This document shows, one piece after another, positions 36,486-62,780 of a stretch of 64,000 bases of DNA. The position numbers and the translations under genes were made by a program. Source of the stretch: Tubiluchus corallicola (lineage: Eukaryota; Priapulida; Priapulimorpha; Priapulimorphida; Tubiluchidae); contig JAQGDQ010000163.1 of NCBI GenBank assembly GCA_030141605.1, positions 122,001 to 186,000 on the forward strand. Reading direction: 5' to 3'. The notes under the pieces were generated by a model that did not search any database, was not told the DNA's origin, and saw only the letters and a program-made list of their open reading frames with translations. Positions within the stretch are counted from its first letter, which is position 1, and every line of letters begins with the position of its first letter.

Positions 36486-37615
36486 CAGTAGGCGCCGCTT
36501 AATAGACTCACTTTGGGACCGATGTGTTTTTACCCAATTGAACCTATTAACCAATGGGTGTAGTATTACTGCTATAGAAGTATGAGTCATCAGCTTACTA
36601 TGCTGATATGCTGATGCATAGGCTTTTAATCAATTTTAGAAATGAAGTAACGCCTAAATTCCTTTGTGCAGTATATAAGTGAAATAACAATAAATTAAAA
36701 AGTATACTGTAAATGTACTGTACATCTTTGACTATTAACTCATTAAGCCCGAAAGCGTGATTTGCAAGTACAGCATCAACAGGAAACCACTAGGCAAGTG
36801 ATTAAATGTTTAGCTTCCAGAAATTCTTTGGGTAACGAGGTTAATTGCAGTGGGTGAGCGGGTAACAGATTCAAAAGCAAAAACGCTATGCTAGCGTATT
36901 AGCGCATAATAAACGTACCCATTTCCAAACAAAGCAGTACTTAACATGATTGTTTCTACATATATAATGCACAAAAGGGAAGTAAAGATAACATAAAAGT
37001 AGGAAAGGTTTGGGCACATACAAATGTCTTATTTTAAGTACGTGAAGGAAAAATGTTGAGTCAATTAAGCGAAGGTATTTGAGTCAATCACCTATAGTTT
37101 TTATGTAAACAGTAGTCACCGCTTAATAGACTCACTTTGGAACTGACGTGTTTAGGCCTAATTAACCGATTGAACCTGTTAACCGATGGGTGTAGTATTA
37201 CTGCTATAGAAGTATGAGTCATCGGCTTACTATGCACCGTAAAGGCTTTTAAATCAATTTTAGAAACTAAGTAATGCCTAAATTCCTTTGTGCAGTTAAA
37301 AATTAGAGAAAAATATTTTAAAATATTAATTTATATAAGTGAATTAGCAATAAGTTAAAAAGTATACTTTTCTAAATCACACACTTTTCTAAGTCTGTTT
37401 ATTTGCAAAAGTTACAATCAAGGTCGGCTGCTTCATGTTCTCGCGAAAAGTTGGCCCACAAAGTTCTTGTAATTATAAAAATGTTAAAATCTGTTGCTAT
37501 GCAATTACCGTTAGTTTTTATGTATATTTGAATAGAAGCGGCCAGTTCCAGGCGTTTTTGAGTCAACTAAGCGATTGAGTCTACTAAAGGTGAGTCTATT
37601 AAGCGGCGACTACTG
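36486..37615. mobile_element. pogo/Tigger-like non-autonomous element with internal duplication
   Basis: The termini are inverted repeats: left CAGTAGGCGCCGCTTAATAG followed by ACTCAC, right end reverse-complementing to CAGTAGTCGCCGCTTAATAG followed by ACTCAC. TA target duplications sit at 36484-36485 and 37616-37617. A second copy of the left end starts at 37110 and repeats about 250 bp with an offset of 624 bp, so the element is a partial tandem or nested double. No transposase frame. Confidence 0.8.
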
Positions 37616-37984
37616 TACTACTAGAAATTTCTTAGGCTTAGCATCTACCTCCATGAACTGTAAACTATGAACAGACAAACTTACAACTTGAGTAATTACA
37701 AAGCTAGCCTATGATAATTAGCAGCACAAAATGTAATAAAGTATCATAATTACATATATTCATTATAAATAGACTAGGTCTAGTAATATTAGTATAAATA
37801 TATAGAATGTTACAACAACGCTGCAAAGCACTGAAAGCAGCCAAATTTACAGACAGCTACTAATGGGTTTTCATTAGTTTGTTAACCAATAATGTTGTAA
37901 GTAAACAGATCAAGAGAAATAAAAATGACGAACAATTTTAACTATTTCTCAAAAAACTAAAAACTAATAACCTTTTTCAGAGCT

Positions 37985-39205
37985 CCGGAGGCAGCCATGG
38001 TAGTAAAAACTAGCAAAAATACAAAAGCTGAATTGCTGGTTTTCTATTCCACCGTTCTACAAAGCTTCGATACTATGGACACGTCGATCCACTCCCCGCT
38101 GCTAATTTTGATTAATTTAATCATTAAGAACAATTCCGAAATAATAAATGCTGCTAATAACTGCTCAGGGCTATGGACCAAGGTGGAAAACGAACCTAAA
38201 TCAGTAATTCATTATGCAGTAATAAAGAGAAATGATGCGCACATTGTAGAATAAATGGTTACTGATGAAGCAAAGATATGGGGTGTATAGAACAGCTCGT
38301 GAGAGAGGTAGAGGTGAAGTGTTATATTCTGACCGTAACATTATAATAGTAACATTAAATTGGAGAGAAGCTTTTATTGTTGAAAATGAAAAAGATACTG
38401 TTAAAAAAGGCAAAGTACAAATTAAAGGAAAAAGATGCTTTTTTTGTTTAAAAACCTAACAGAAGTAGGAGGATTAGCAAAGACTTGAGATGGAGAAGAG
38501 AGTTGTCAAGACAAATATAACACAGGGAACCGAGAAGTATTTAAAAATGTATAGGAGAGTCTAATCAAAAATGTCAAGAAAAAGAAAGGCAAGTCAAAAA
38601 TGATAAGAATATTAACAAGAATTAGAAAAGACTTGAAAGTCCAGATATGCACGAAAGATAATGCAAAGTATGTGTAGCAAAGAAATAGAAGGAAGTTGGA
38701 CAGAAGCAGTTAGAGGTGTTAGTGAGAAATATGATATCGGTATACAGTTTGGACATATAAAAACTCTTAAAAGGTCTGTATGGAAGAAGCATGTAAAAGA
38801 AAACATGAGAAATTTACTAAAGTTAGTACACATCACCACATATACTCAAAAACTAAGTTAAGGTTCATAACTTATGAGCATGATAAACGCAAGCCGTATA
38901 TAACTGAATTAACACCGAAACAGACAAAAAGAATTTTAGAGATAACGCTTAATATGCTACCACTAAAATGTAATTATAGGAGTAAGTTTAAAGGAGATCT
39001 ATGGTGCCCACTAGGTGGTAAAGAAGAAGATACGTTAGAGCATCTATTCAAATTTACGGTAATAAGAAATGTTCTATCTACTACAGAAGTAAATTTTCAA
39101 AATCTGATTGAGTCAGAAGATCCACAAATAGCAAAGCAGTTGTTGAAATGTGTTGAAATAGCAATGGAAACAAGAAAAAGAAGAGGTGTCATGCTGGAAA
39201 TTTAG
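37985..39205 (+). mobile_element. Decayed LINE: endonuclease end and C-terminal zinc-binding tail
   Basis: Plus-strand frames show a LINE endonuclease C-terminus (KSVIHYAVIKRNDAHIVE, then VLYSDRNIIIVTLNWREAF). After a deleted RT comes a terminal segment with LEITLNMLPLKCNYRSKF and LWCPLGGKEEDTLEHLFKF, a CX2C..H-type tail with one cysteine replaced by glycine. Several frameshifts. Confidence 0.65.
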
Positions 39206-40816
39206 CCAAAATAACAATAGTCATAAACGGTTTATAAAGCATCAAGGTTGATTACGTTACTTGTGCCTTGCACGGTGATGTTCATTTGTGCTTATCTAAC
39301 CAGATAGAGTGGACACCAAGGAAACAACAATCGAAGCAACCCCTGTTCACCTTCCAGACGCGAGCAAACAGATATGAACAGGTTGCAATATGTCAATAAA
39401 AAGTGCCTGTTTGCTAGATTAACGACAGGATTGACTTAATTTGAGAATTACACAAAACAGTTTTAAGTTCTTTTACGAATAATAAACGAATTTCAGTTTT
39501 TACTTGTTTTTTTCACCTAGATTTGGTTATTTGTTTACATCAATGTTTTATTCTTGATTTCTTGTTGTGTTTAATTTTTGAATAGCAACATTTATAAAAG
39601 TTATTGTTTATTTGCACTTGTAAGACTTGTCTGGCTTACTTTTTATCTTTCAGTTCATTAACACGTGATAATAATGTCAATTTTTTTATAGTCTAAGCTA
39701 CAAATCATCGACCAGTATTTCACTTAACAGAGCCCAATATGGCATACCATTTTTTACTTAAAGTTTTTGTCAGTGCTTTTTTGTGTGCTTTCTAATTCAT
39801 CCAAATCTGGTTTGGCAATATCGGTCCATGTCTCAGCATTATTGGTCATTAACGGTATTGCCATTTTTTCATACATTAGCCAAAAAACGTAACAGTAGTT
39901 CCAACTCTAGATGCGCTGCCAATATTTATTACCTATTGCCTCTGAGATAATAAATTTCATCCTCTTTCTCTTTTTTCAAACATACGCTAATATTTATTTT
40001 AGATATTAAACTTGTCTGCAAAGTATTTGTAGTCACAAGTTTCGTTTAATTTGGCCATTTTTCACGTTCAGTATTAGTTCTTCATTGTTCCTCTTTTTTA
40101 TCACATTAGTTGCAATGTATTTTGCTTTTTTGAAGTTGATTTGATTTGATTCAACCGACTAAATTGAAATCTACTTGAGCAAGCATTGAAATGTATTGGG
40201 TTTGTCTGCAAAATTAATCCTGTGATTGCAGAGAAATCATTAACTGTTCATCATGCAGATTATATGCGAGCCCTTATTCTTGTACCTCAATTGATCAAAT
40301 CTCCTGTTTGCAACATATTTGCAGAAGCATTATATTCTGTTCATCTCTCATCAGAAAAACATGGAATGTTCATCTAAAAAATATGAGATGTTTGGAGCGT
40401 TGCGAGTACACTTCTTGGTAACATTTTCAGCTTTAAGCCATTTACACCTACAGTATCGCCTGCTGTCGTGAATCGTAGTTCTTGCAGAACTGTTATTGCG
40501 AGTGACCTGGTTTAAGATCGAAAGTCGATAAAATTGTGTGAGTTGATATTAAACGGTTCTTATTAGTTGTTTAAATCATTGGTTATACTGCAGCTTTGGC
40601 AAGCATTATTTTCGATTATGAACGTTATCTTTACGTTTATTTTGACTCTGTCTTACCTGCTTGGTAGGTAGACCTGAGCTAAATACCCGTCTGTTACTTT
40701 TAGTGTTAGGTACAGTTACGCTGACTTAGGCGGCTGCCATAATCAGGTATTAATCTTTTTCCTTCCTGTGCGATAATGTCCTGTTTTAGCTTTTTGCCCC
40801 TACAACCAATGGCTTC
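39206..40816. other. Gene-free stretch
   Basis: AT-rich; no supported gene, repeat or RNA seen. Confidence 0.5.
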
Positions 40817-41160
40817 CTAGTATAACATGTAATTACTGCGATACACTCGGTCCTCTTCACCAACCAGTGGTGTGAGCAAATACTGAAATTCTGTTGTTGG
40901 CATCCTTCTGTCTCGGAAGACAATGGAATGTGCGCCAAGACCATTGAACGTCTCCAAGGCGCACGCCTGGGCAAGGTGTATGGAGATCCTGAGTTGCCCA
41001 GACAACAGGAACCCCCTCTCTTCCTGCCTGGTGTAATCCAAATGAAAGCGATGCGATACGTTCGGCACCAGGTTGGCTGCAGGAGCTGCCGGAGTCAGTG
41101 AGCATGCTGCACTGGTTCGCCTTCGGGGCTCCACTCCTGATTTGGAAGGTTTACTCCTGA
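40817..41160 (-). other. Unrecognised GC-rich open reading frame (possible exon)
   Basis: A minus-strand frame of about 114 codons ending at the TAG at 40817. It is noticeably GC-richer than its surroundings. It includes a proline/alanine-rich part (SLTPAAPAANLVPNVSHRF), then SGQLRISIHLAQACALETF and RDRRMPTTEFQYLL, ending near EEDRVYRSNYMLY. An acceptor-like TATTTCAG lies just upstream on that strand. A second minus-strand frame at 41362-41177 opens with MTNEIQATLKTPKSITKRF and could be the preceding exon if a short intron with a GTGTGA donor is used. I do not recognise the family. Confidence 0.4.
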
Positions 41161-41362
41161 AATACTGAAATAGACATTAATAAATAGTATCTTTTTGCAA
41201 GATGAATGACTGAATCAATTCAATTTCAAAATCACACCAGATTTCTTCTATATATTTCATATCGTAATTGAATTCTACATCAGTGGCACCAACAAGATGG
41301 CCAGGAAACCTCTTTGTGATACTTTTCGGAGTTTTCAAAGTTGCTTGTATTTCATTCGTCAT

Positions 41363-41992
41363 CAGTTTTTAGATTCACTATGCATCGTTTGAAGTTATGT
41401 TGACCCAACAGAAAGTGCAAGGATGAAACTCTGTGCTGCACATCACTTTGTGTATCTCAGGCAAGCAACTTGTCCTCAGTAACGTCGTAGCAGAAAATTC
41501 AAATTTTCAGCAATTTCTCATAATTATGTGGGCTCTTAGCTTTTCCATACCTTTAGTCATTTTAATGTTCCTTGTTACACTTTTTAGTACTTCTTACATC
41601 CTGTTGGCATTGTTATTAACACAAGTTACACTATATTACAAATAAATTTTCAGTAGATATGTATACATACATAATTTTTACTGGGTAGTCTATTTATTTG
41701 TGCATGTTCATATCAGAGTCTTTATTTTATTGTGTAGGCACACATCCAAGTTTTTTCTTCTGTGCTTTCACTCAGCTGTCTTTTAATAGTTTGTAAAATG
41801 ATTTAAAGTAGTGATTTTTACGGAAGTTGAAGATTGTTTTTACTTGTTGTTGAATAGAATCTGCCACTCCTTGGTCCAAGTATCCAGTCTATGCATGTAA
41901 TGTTTGTGTCTAATGCAAAATGCACCAGTTACAATGAAACTAATATTACTATCTTTATTACTTAATTATTGTATTTATTTTGCTCGTAAATA
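41363..41992. other. Gene-free stretch
   Basis: No supported feature. Confidence 0.5.
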
Positions 41993-42378
41993 CAGTGTTT
42001 CCTCATTTATCGCGGGTGTTCTGTTCCAGGCCCACCCGCGATAAGTGAATTTCCGCAAAGTAGGGACACTATACTTATTTTAGTAGTTAATACATTATTT
42101 TAAGTCTTTATAAACCCTCCCGACACTCTTATACATAACCCTTTCCCATTCCCTTAATAACTTTTCATATACTGTACATGTACCTTTTAAAAAACTGTAC
42201 GTAAATGTTCATAAAAATGTTTTAAACTCTTAAACCTAGATACATAATTTTGACGGAGTACGCAAAAACCTGCAAAACAGCGAAAATACCTCCATAAATA
42301 TTTTACATTAATATTTTTGAAAACCCGCAAAACAGCGTGTCCGCGATAAACGAACCGCGAAGTAGCGAGGGAACACTA
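41993..42378. mobile_element. pogo/Tigger-like MITE, 386 bp
   Basis: The left end CAGTGTTTCCTCATTTATCG and the right end (reverse complement TAGTGTTCCCTCGCTACTTC) form imperfect inverted repeats that share the GTTT/CGCGG block. TA lies on both sides (41991-41992, 42379-42380). The 'CCTCGTTTATCGCGG' signature is common to Tigger-type termini. No coding capacity. Confidence 0.8.
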
Positions 42379-45300
42379 TATTAAACAAAATCTATATCTA
42401 TGGGTATAAGCATGGGGTTACTAAAACAGAAATGCTAAGTAGTCAGTAGGTATTTTTGAAAATAATAACTTTCAACTATAGGAAAATTTAGTTAGTAAAG
42501 AACTGCAATAAGAACCTTTTTTGCAATGATTAGATTGATGTTCATGGGTTTACATCAAGTCGGTTAGGTGTACAAAAATATAACTAAATCAAAGAGGCAG
42601 GTAGTAGATATGTTGCAGCAAGTCTCCATTGTTTCTCAGTTAGAATTATTAATGTGCATTCGTGGCATTTGCTCTGCTTAGTCTAGCATTGGTCACCAAC
42701 AACGTTGCTTAGAAAATAGCTACTGCGCTACTGTAATGGTGATTTCATACTGGTAAACTTGATATATGCCTGCAGAGCTCTGTGTATACTGCTGCAATTA
42801 GCTGAATTTTCTGTTTACAGCATAAGATTATTATTGCTCTACCACAGGTAAACCATAACAAGGGTATAAAACAATGTTCCTTTACACTAGAAAATTACAG
42901 AAATTTGTATCATGTTGGACTACTGACGTTCTTGCACAAAAGTTGATTTATAAAATTCTTGTATTAGCAATGACTTCAAAATCTGTTGAATTTTGACAAA
43001 TGTTCAAGCTGTGTTTTTGGAAGTCAGTTGGTAATGTGTCAAGTGGAGCATTGCTAAACCCAAATGAGAATTGCCCTTTGACCAATGCACTGTGGAATTT
43101 CATTTCTCATCTTATTCAATACAATACTATTGTGAATAAAACAGTTATAATTTGTTTGCATTAATCTATTATGTGTCTTATGCTGACTGGTGTCAATGTT
43201 TTATTTTGCTGTGAGGGTCATTTCCTTAAATGTTCCTTAAATTTGTAATTCGTAGGTATGCTAAGTAGGCTGTGTCACTGAGAGCTAGATTTTCAGTATG
43301 TCAAATAGCCAAACAGTAAAAAAACTGCTCAAATGTACATATTCAAATTTTGTACTTATAAAACAAATGCATCCCAGTTTTCTTATTAGTCAGCATGTCA
43401 CTGAAACGATATTTACACTAAATTAATAAACCAGTTGGTTTACGTATATAATGAATCATTAACCAAATGACTAGTTAAGTAAAAGAAGGTAGTGCTGTGA
43501 GCCCACCAGGATTTGTTTATTAAGTTATAGTTTCTATGCTCAAATTAAAACACAGAATAACAAAATGAATAGTTACCATGTTGCAGCATGATAGCATTTG
43601 ATGCTGGGTTTACACACATAATGTTCTGTTTAAAAATTCACATGTAAAAATATTTAGTGGTAAGTCTTCTTTGTTACATATATGACTATATAAACATTTT
43701 TGCATACTGCAAAGCTGGCTAAATGCTTTCATAATCTTTTAAAGCAAAATTTATGTTGTGTATTTTCAATACATGGCCTACATAAAAACAAGATCAGTGC
43801 AGATTTGTAATAATAATTGAATTTTCCAGTTTCATGCGCTGTGCAATATTTAATACAGTTACTTAATCTATGACTTTATAGAAGCATAGAAGCCAAAAGT
43901 TTTGTCAAAAAAATTGCTGTCACGAAGCTTTAACTTATACGTGAAATTCACATTTATATGTCAGTTAACCTTGTATTCAATTGATTATATTTGTTTTTGT
44001 GGTAAAGTTCCATTAGTCTTCTTCTGTTAAACTGTTCTTGTGTTTGCTTAGCAAATTTATTTAATTAATTGTATTAAGTGACATAGTTAGTTTATAAGTT
44101 TAAAGTTAAACCGAAAGGGTAACTTTTAGTTCTGGTACTTCTTTCCTGTGGACTAGTAACAGCTTTCCATAAGATTGAGATGAAGTTTGTCTTATTTAAT
44201 TAACGTCTGAACGTTAATAGTTTTCAAAATGACTGCTGCTGAACACACAAACTTTTATTAGCTCACATCGTAATATGTGCATCCCAACCAAAAACTGTCC
44301 ACAGATTAAAAGATTAGATAACACAAAGTTATAACTTGATAACTGATATTTTGGATAAGACAGTAGATCATCATATTCACTTAGAATTTATCAGATGCTC
44401 CATTTGGTTACTGAACGCTTTGCAAGAATTATAATATCTTGTTAGTTTTGCTGCATGTATTACTCCAAAGGTCAACAGATGCCACTAGTAGATGAAACTC
44501 TTTACAAGATGTTATAAGTGGTATCCTAGTAACGTCACATCGAATATGTGCTTATGTCACTGATTATTTCTATCCAGCATGCTGGTTGTTTGTTGTTGTG
44601 ATCAGTGTGGCTATACAGGGATGACAGGGCACAAGTCGTAATGGTGTCCGACGTGTGGCTAGATGCATGCGTGATTATGGTAAAATAAAATATAAACAAA
44701 TCTTTTTTGCAAACAAGATGGCATTTTTACTGCACGTCTGATAGTATTTTAATAATGTAGGCCTGACTGCTACTAATTCAGCAGAAGTACTATTAAAGAA
44801 GCAGTTGTGTAAAAACAAACAAGTCTGAAGTGCACTACTAAAACATGGTTCTTGCAAACTGACTTGGCATTTCAACCCGATTCTAAACCAACGCAACTTG
44901 TCATGCCATCGTAGCAGAGCATTTGTTTTTCATTGTGATTTCTAACAATTTCCTAAGGGAAGGAGTTGATTGTTTATTTATCCCGTCATTTTGATTATGT
45001 ACTGTGTTGTAGGTTCTCTAATTGCACAAATTTAAAATTGCAAAATGATACATCATGAGCTGTATATAAATTTTAAACTGTGAGCAAATGAAAATTATAC
45101 AAAAGATGCATAGTTTTTATACATATAGCTTTTTCAGAAATAAACCCTTTGAGCAAATGGGTTTAAGAACAACTATGTGCACACACGAAACACTAAACCC
45201 AGTTAATTACAACAAAATCATTGCAGCACGATTCAAACCAGTTTTAGGTCAAACAGAAGAGGACAAAGTTCAAAGTTTTAGATACAAATGTCTTTGGTAG

Positions 45301-46915
45301 ATATTTGCATCTAAAATCATATAGGTACCATTTTCTGTTGCTTGCTGCGCACATTGCTTTACTAGGTATCACATGTTTTTCCTGGTGGTGATTTTAGTGT
45401 GAAAGTTCGGTCACGACAAGGTGATTAATAATGATCACTCAGTGGTACATCATCTCAGACTTTGGAAGTTGTTCAAAGTTCAAGCTCGGATTCACATGTT
45501 TTGTGACAGATCATTTCTAGTCAATAAAGTGTCGTGTCATAGCGAACTTTAGCTCATTAATATGTGCTGAGGATTTCACAAAAACACAGTGAACTTTGTT
45601 CTTTTCATTTTCGGTCTCAACACTAATGTGGGTAGACAGCTAAGATATTGTTTAATTTCTTGAACATTCTATTAGTTCATTATTATTCGAATTCATGTTA
45701 GTTAACTTGCTTGCCTAAATTGAAGTTTTTAGCTATATCATAGAAGTGCTGTGTATTTGCTAATGTGCAGTATGATTTTACAATAGGTGGTTCTTCCATC
45801 CGTACTCCCTACTCCTCTAAAATAATGGTCTAGTCTACAGGATTGCCATAAATATGAACAGTATGACACCGCATACCACTGATATTAATACTGGCAGGAT
45901 TAACAGTAGGCAATCTTGTTTAAGAATAATGTTATTTCAAGTGTTTCGTCTGCAAGACTCTTTGTTACACTAGGGTAAAGATTTTCTCACAAGTTTTGTT
46001 TTTCTTTCAAAGTGCTTGAGAAGTTTCTGTTATCATTTTTATTTTATTAATGCTGTGGTGTTTACAATGATGTAGCCGTTGATCAATGCCGTTTTCAGAA
46101 ATAAATTTGTATTTTTTGCATACATTAAGTGGCTATGTCAGGAATATGATTAAGAAATTTATAGCCTGTTATATTATCTAGAAAGCCTTGAGGCTTAGAA
46201 AAAGATGACGGTAAAAGTCACATTAAAAACAGGATTTATATGGGCAGAATGGAATATCTATTGTGATATAAGCTTGATATTAAAAAGCATTATGTATTGT
46301 AAGCAGAATAAAAAAATTAAAAATTTTGCTCGTGGTCGTGGGTCTTTGTTGTGCAGATAATGATCTTGTAATAATAGCGATCATCTATTTTAAATCAACT
46401 CTTTTATCAATGCCGGCCAGACATGTTTTTTAAATACCAAAGTCCATTTTTGATATGTGATAGGGCTTATAAAAGTCATTAATTTCAGTGTCTTATTCAC
46501 ATCAAAATGATTTTAGTAACTGCAACAAATAAATAACAGCAATAAAAGCAAGCATGCAAGCAATTATGTCATGCCAAGAGCATGTGATGTCATCTACCGA
46601 CAAATAACAAACTAATGTGCGTGCATTAGAAATTTATGCAGGCTTTTGAAACCAGTTGAGATCAGACTGGCTATTGTGTGCATGTTATGAAATGACATAA
46701 CAGACAAAGCAAGTTTTTATACGTCAAACTGTGAAACATGGTATAAAAATGTTTTACTTTTGCTTTTTTGTGTGGATGATTTTTTGGTGCATATGTAATG
46801 AAGGTATTGTTCACTGTTAATACTCCCCATTCAATGTCCATCACATGGTCGTCTGGTTTATGCTTGTGTTGTAAGATGCGATTCATGCCATGGTTAGTAT
46901 GCAAAGAACACGACC
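42379..46915. other. Gene-free stretch
   Basis: AT-rich. A plus-strand frame at 45088-45300 has mildly coding-like composition (NYNKIIAARFKPVLGQTEED), but it has no splice context and I do not recognise it. Nothing else supported. Confidence 0.45.
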
Positions 46916-47274
46916 TTAAGAATAACCGAGACTATTGATCGATGACCAGACCCCGCCCATAAGGACCGATGCACAAAAGTGTGCAGCAAAACTGTGTATT
47001 TTTATGAAATCGAGGCAGGAAGTTGCTAGGGGGCAGTGCCGATGACAGTGTGTACTGCTATGACGTGGCCTCTGATTTTGCATCAGCGCCATGATGGCTG
47101 CCACGCTGGGCCGAGAGAATGGATGTCTTTGAAGATGTCCTTCGGCCCGGTTTCCCATGGCAGAGCTGTCAGAAAAATTCTGTTTCGCCACTTTCATCGG
47201 TGTCTTTGCTTTTCAGAAATTGACAGTTAGAGGGCAGCGGCGCAGTCGCAGTTTCGGAATATAGATTGTCTTTG
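46916..47274 (+). promoter_or_regulatory. Probable promoter / 5' UTR of adiponectin receptor gene
   Basis: GC-richer than its surroundings and with several CG dinucleotides. A good acceptor, CTTTGCTTTTCAG, ends at 47218, which suggests an upstream non-coding exon spliced into the first coding exon. An in-frame TGA at 47221-47223 precedes the ATG at 47275 and supports that start. Confidence 0.45.
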
Positions 47275-60222
<12,948 letters not shown>

Positions 60223-60394
60223 TTTATAAATTAAAATTTATTGTTAATTAGTGTTTAGTAACTATATGCTAACTAGTGTGAAACATAATGCGCCAGCATC
60301 GCTTCGTGTGCGGTTTGAAACTAGTCATGTAAAATTCCTTTAAAATTAAATTTGAATTTGTTTACGCCCGAGTGGGCACAGTTACGTGTGATAA

Positions 60395-60400
60395 AATAAA
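60395..60400 (+). terminator. Poly(A) signal of ADIPOR
   Basis: Canonical AATAAA, 173 nt downstream of the stop codon, with a T/G-containing stretch following. Confidence 0.6.
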
Positions 60401-61586
60401 TAGTTAATGAATCAATCTGGTTTTATGTAAACCCATTGCAGTTATAGATCTGAGTGTTCCTACAGCAAGTGACAATGTTAATGAAGCAACATAGTTGATA
60501 TTCGATTAGACATTTAATGAAACTCCAGATTCTACAATGACCTTGACACGAATCAAGTTTGTAATAAAATCCATATGATCATTTACAAAACCTGCTTTTT
60601 GCAATCTCTTCCAAAATGTCCTTGCTGCATAGTTTCATGTAAATAAGCACTCATAGTTTAGTTTTCTATTGTTTATCTCGTTCCAACTCTCTGAGTTAGT
60701 TAACTGTTAGTTAATCCAGCTATACTTAAATATTGGTGTAAATTACTTCTGTTACCCATGAAATCCAGCCTGTATTGTTCAGAAAAACTGTTGCAGTTTT
60801 TCAAAATTCGCTTTACTATAAAGCGATATTCAACTCGCTGCACAAAAGCACAGACAGTATCAATGGGTCTAAGTTTGTCAAGTATAACTCGATAATAATT
60901 GATAGTATTAAATGCACTAATTCAAAATGAATATCGTGTTATTAAAGTCATTACTGTAAATGAATGTTTGACACGGCAGTGATTTTGAAATTCACAATGA
61001 AAAGTTATATTTTCAGAGAACTTCAAACTTAAGCATTAGTCAACCACAGTACAACAAATGTATGCTATATCAGAGAACTGATTTTCCCACCAGAAATGTG
61101 TGCAGCATTTTCAAGAGATGAAAACACATTGACAAAAATTAGTGTTGAAGACATCAATACTTTTGCTAGGATATCAGCAATGTTTATTAATCGTGACCTA
61201 TCTTGACAGCTTGGCTTCTCCGAAATATTGTAGATAATATGTATAGTTAGTACTGGGACATTGAAGCATTGTGTGATATCAATAAACAATCTATACCATT
61301 TTCAGCATCTACAGTAGTAGTAAAATTTACTTTTTTACACTTGCTTTTCTGTTCTCTAACCATCTCATTTTCTTGTCCCATGCATTTTCTTTTTTTGTCC
61401 CTTTTGTTAAAATAACTTCTTTGGCTAAAGTAAATTGTTAATTCCGAAATTTGTTTTTTGCGTAACTGAATGTAATATTGGAACCACAACTTGGTTGTTT
61501 GTTACTCCCATCTATACCTTTCTAAGCTGCCTGCTTATGTACATTACTGTATTTAGTTTAAACTTTAAAGTAATTTATTATATGTC
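60401..61586. other. Downstream of ADIPOR; one short coding-like segment
   Basis: Mostly AT-rich. On the plus strand at 61075-61206, after an AG acceptor at 61072-61073, a 43-codon frame (FPPEMCAAFSRDENTLTKIS onward) ends in TGA. Unrecognised; possibly an exon or remnant. Confidence 0.3.
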
Positions 61587-61805
61587 GTAAATGGCCGTGG
61601 ATATATTTTAGCTAATGCGTGTGTATCTGTGGCTCTGCCGCTCATGTTACTACCTATGAATGAAGTGCTAGTGCTGGCACATGGTGGAGCAAAACCGAAG
61701 CTCGTTTCACTACTATGCAAGTTAGACAGGATTCCGGTGGATGCGAAACAGTTTCTTATAAACATTTCTGATTCTGAACTTGTAAAAACCACACTGCACA
61801 AGTGA
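61587..61805 (+). other. Unrecognised plus-strand open frame, possible terminal exon
   Basis: A 72-codon frame ending in TGA at 61803-61805. Composition is protein-like: a hydrophobic stretch (LANACVSVALPLMLLP), then VLAHGGAKPKLVSLLCKLDR and INISDSELVKTTLHK at the end. An acceptor-like TATTTTAG at 61603-61610 lies in the frame. I do not recognise it. The opposite strand is also open here, so chance cannot be excluded. Confidence 0.28.
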
Positions 61806-62629
61806 CCTTTTCTGCATACGCTTGTTTATGGAAGGCTATGAACAATAGCTTTCACAGTATTTTGTCTAACATACTGTGTTGTAACACATTGTAGGTAGTT
61901 TGTTAGCTTGGTAATTTGTTAATTTGTAATGCCCTTTGCAAACTTTGCTTTATGTTGTGGGTGACTCAAACATGACACTACTGTTTTGTGTGTAAGTGCG
62001 CATCAGTGTTTCCTTTGCATGTGAATCTCGTTGAGAAATTGTGTAACTATGACATCATTTCCATGCCAATGGGCCTTCTCAAATGTGTAGCCTAGGTCGA
62101 TGTCAGTGAAATATTCTTAGTGGACCGACCTGGCAAGTAAATCATCGTCATATGCACAGTTGGCCTACATGTGCTTTGGCAGCCCATAAAAATGGCTTGA
62201 TTTAACTTTCTTTTTGTATTTGAAATTGTTACAAACTGAAGCACTTGCATAACTGTAGTGATGATAATGTCATGCTGTTTCATGCAGTTAGTCCTCCCTT
62301 TTCTTCATCATGTCACACGCTCATTAGCTTTGCCTGTTGCATCACAAATGCCATAATGATTAACTGCTATTCATTTGGTATGCTGTATGTATCCTTCTTG
62401 TTCTCGGTTGTGTATCCTTCTCAAAGCAGTAAATGTAGATGCAAGTTTGGTCACATTGTATTCATAAGTTGTTAAAGATAACAGTTAAATGTTACAGTAC
62501 ATACCTTATGAGCACATAATATAGTGCAATTAATATTATTCGTGTGACTAATGTCTTTCATGAAGTAATCGTGTTCACAATTCATGAAACTTTTCAGTGC
62601 AATGAAACTTTTTGGGACTTTTTTCCTAG
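61806..62629. other. Gene-free stretch
   Basis: No supported feature. Confidence 0.45.
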
Positions 62630-62724
62630 TGGATGCTAGAAAAAACTTTCAATTAACTGGAAATTTGAGCGAGCTAGAGTTGTGCTCCTCGGACGACTGC
62701 ACCATCGCACTTAATGAGCACTGA
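62630..62724 (+). other. Possible short terminal exon
   Basis: Follows a strong pyrimidine tract and acceptor (GGGACTTTTTTCCTAG). Entered in phase 1 it reads DARKNFQLTGNLSELELCSS then DDCTIALNEH and stops. Acidic; unrecognised; no partner exon identified. Confidence 0.28.
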
Positions 62725-62780
62725 AAAAACAAATTTCGGTCAAAAAACATCACTGTCCCAAATGTAATTCTCGTACAACG

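Noticed and set aside
38612-38839. Minus-strand hydrophobic frame
   Set aside because: Antisense of the plus-strand LINE remnant.
46916-47197. Minus-strand histidine-rich frame upstream of ADIPOR
   Set aside because: A GC-rich promoter region explains the open frame; no homology or splice signals seen.
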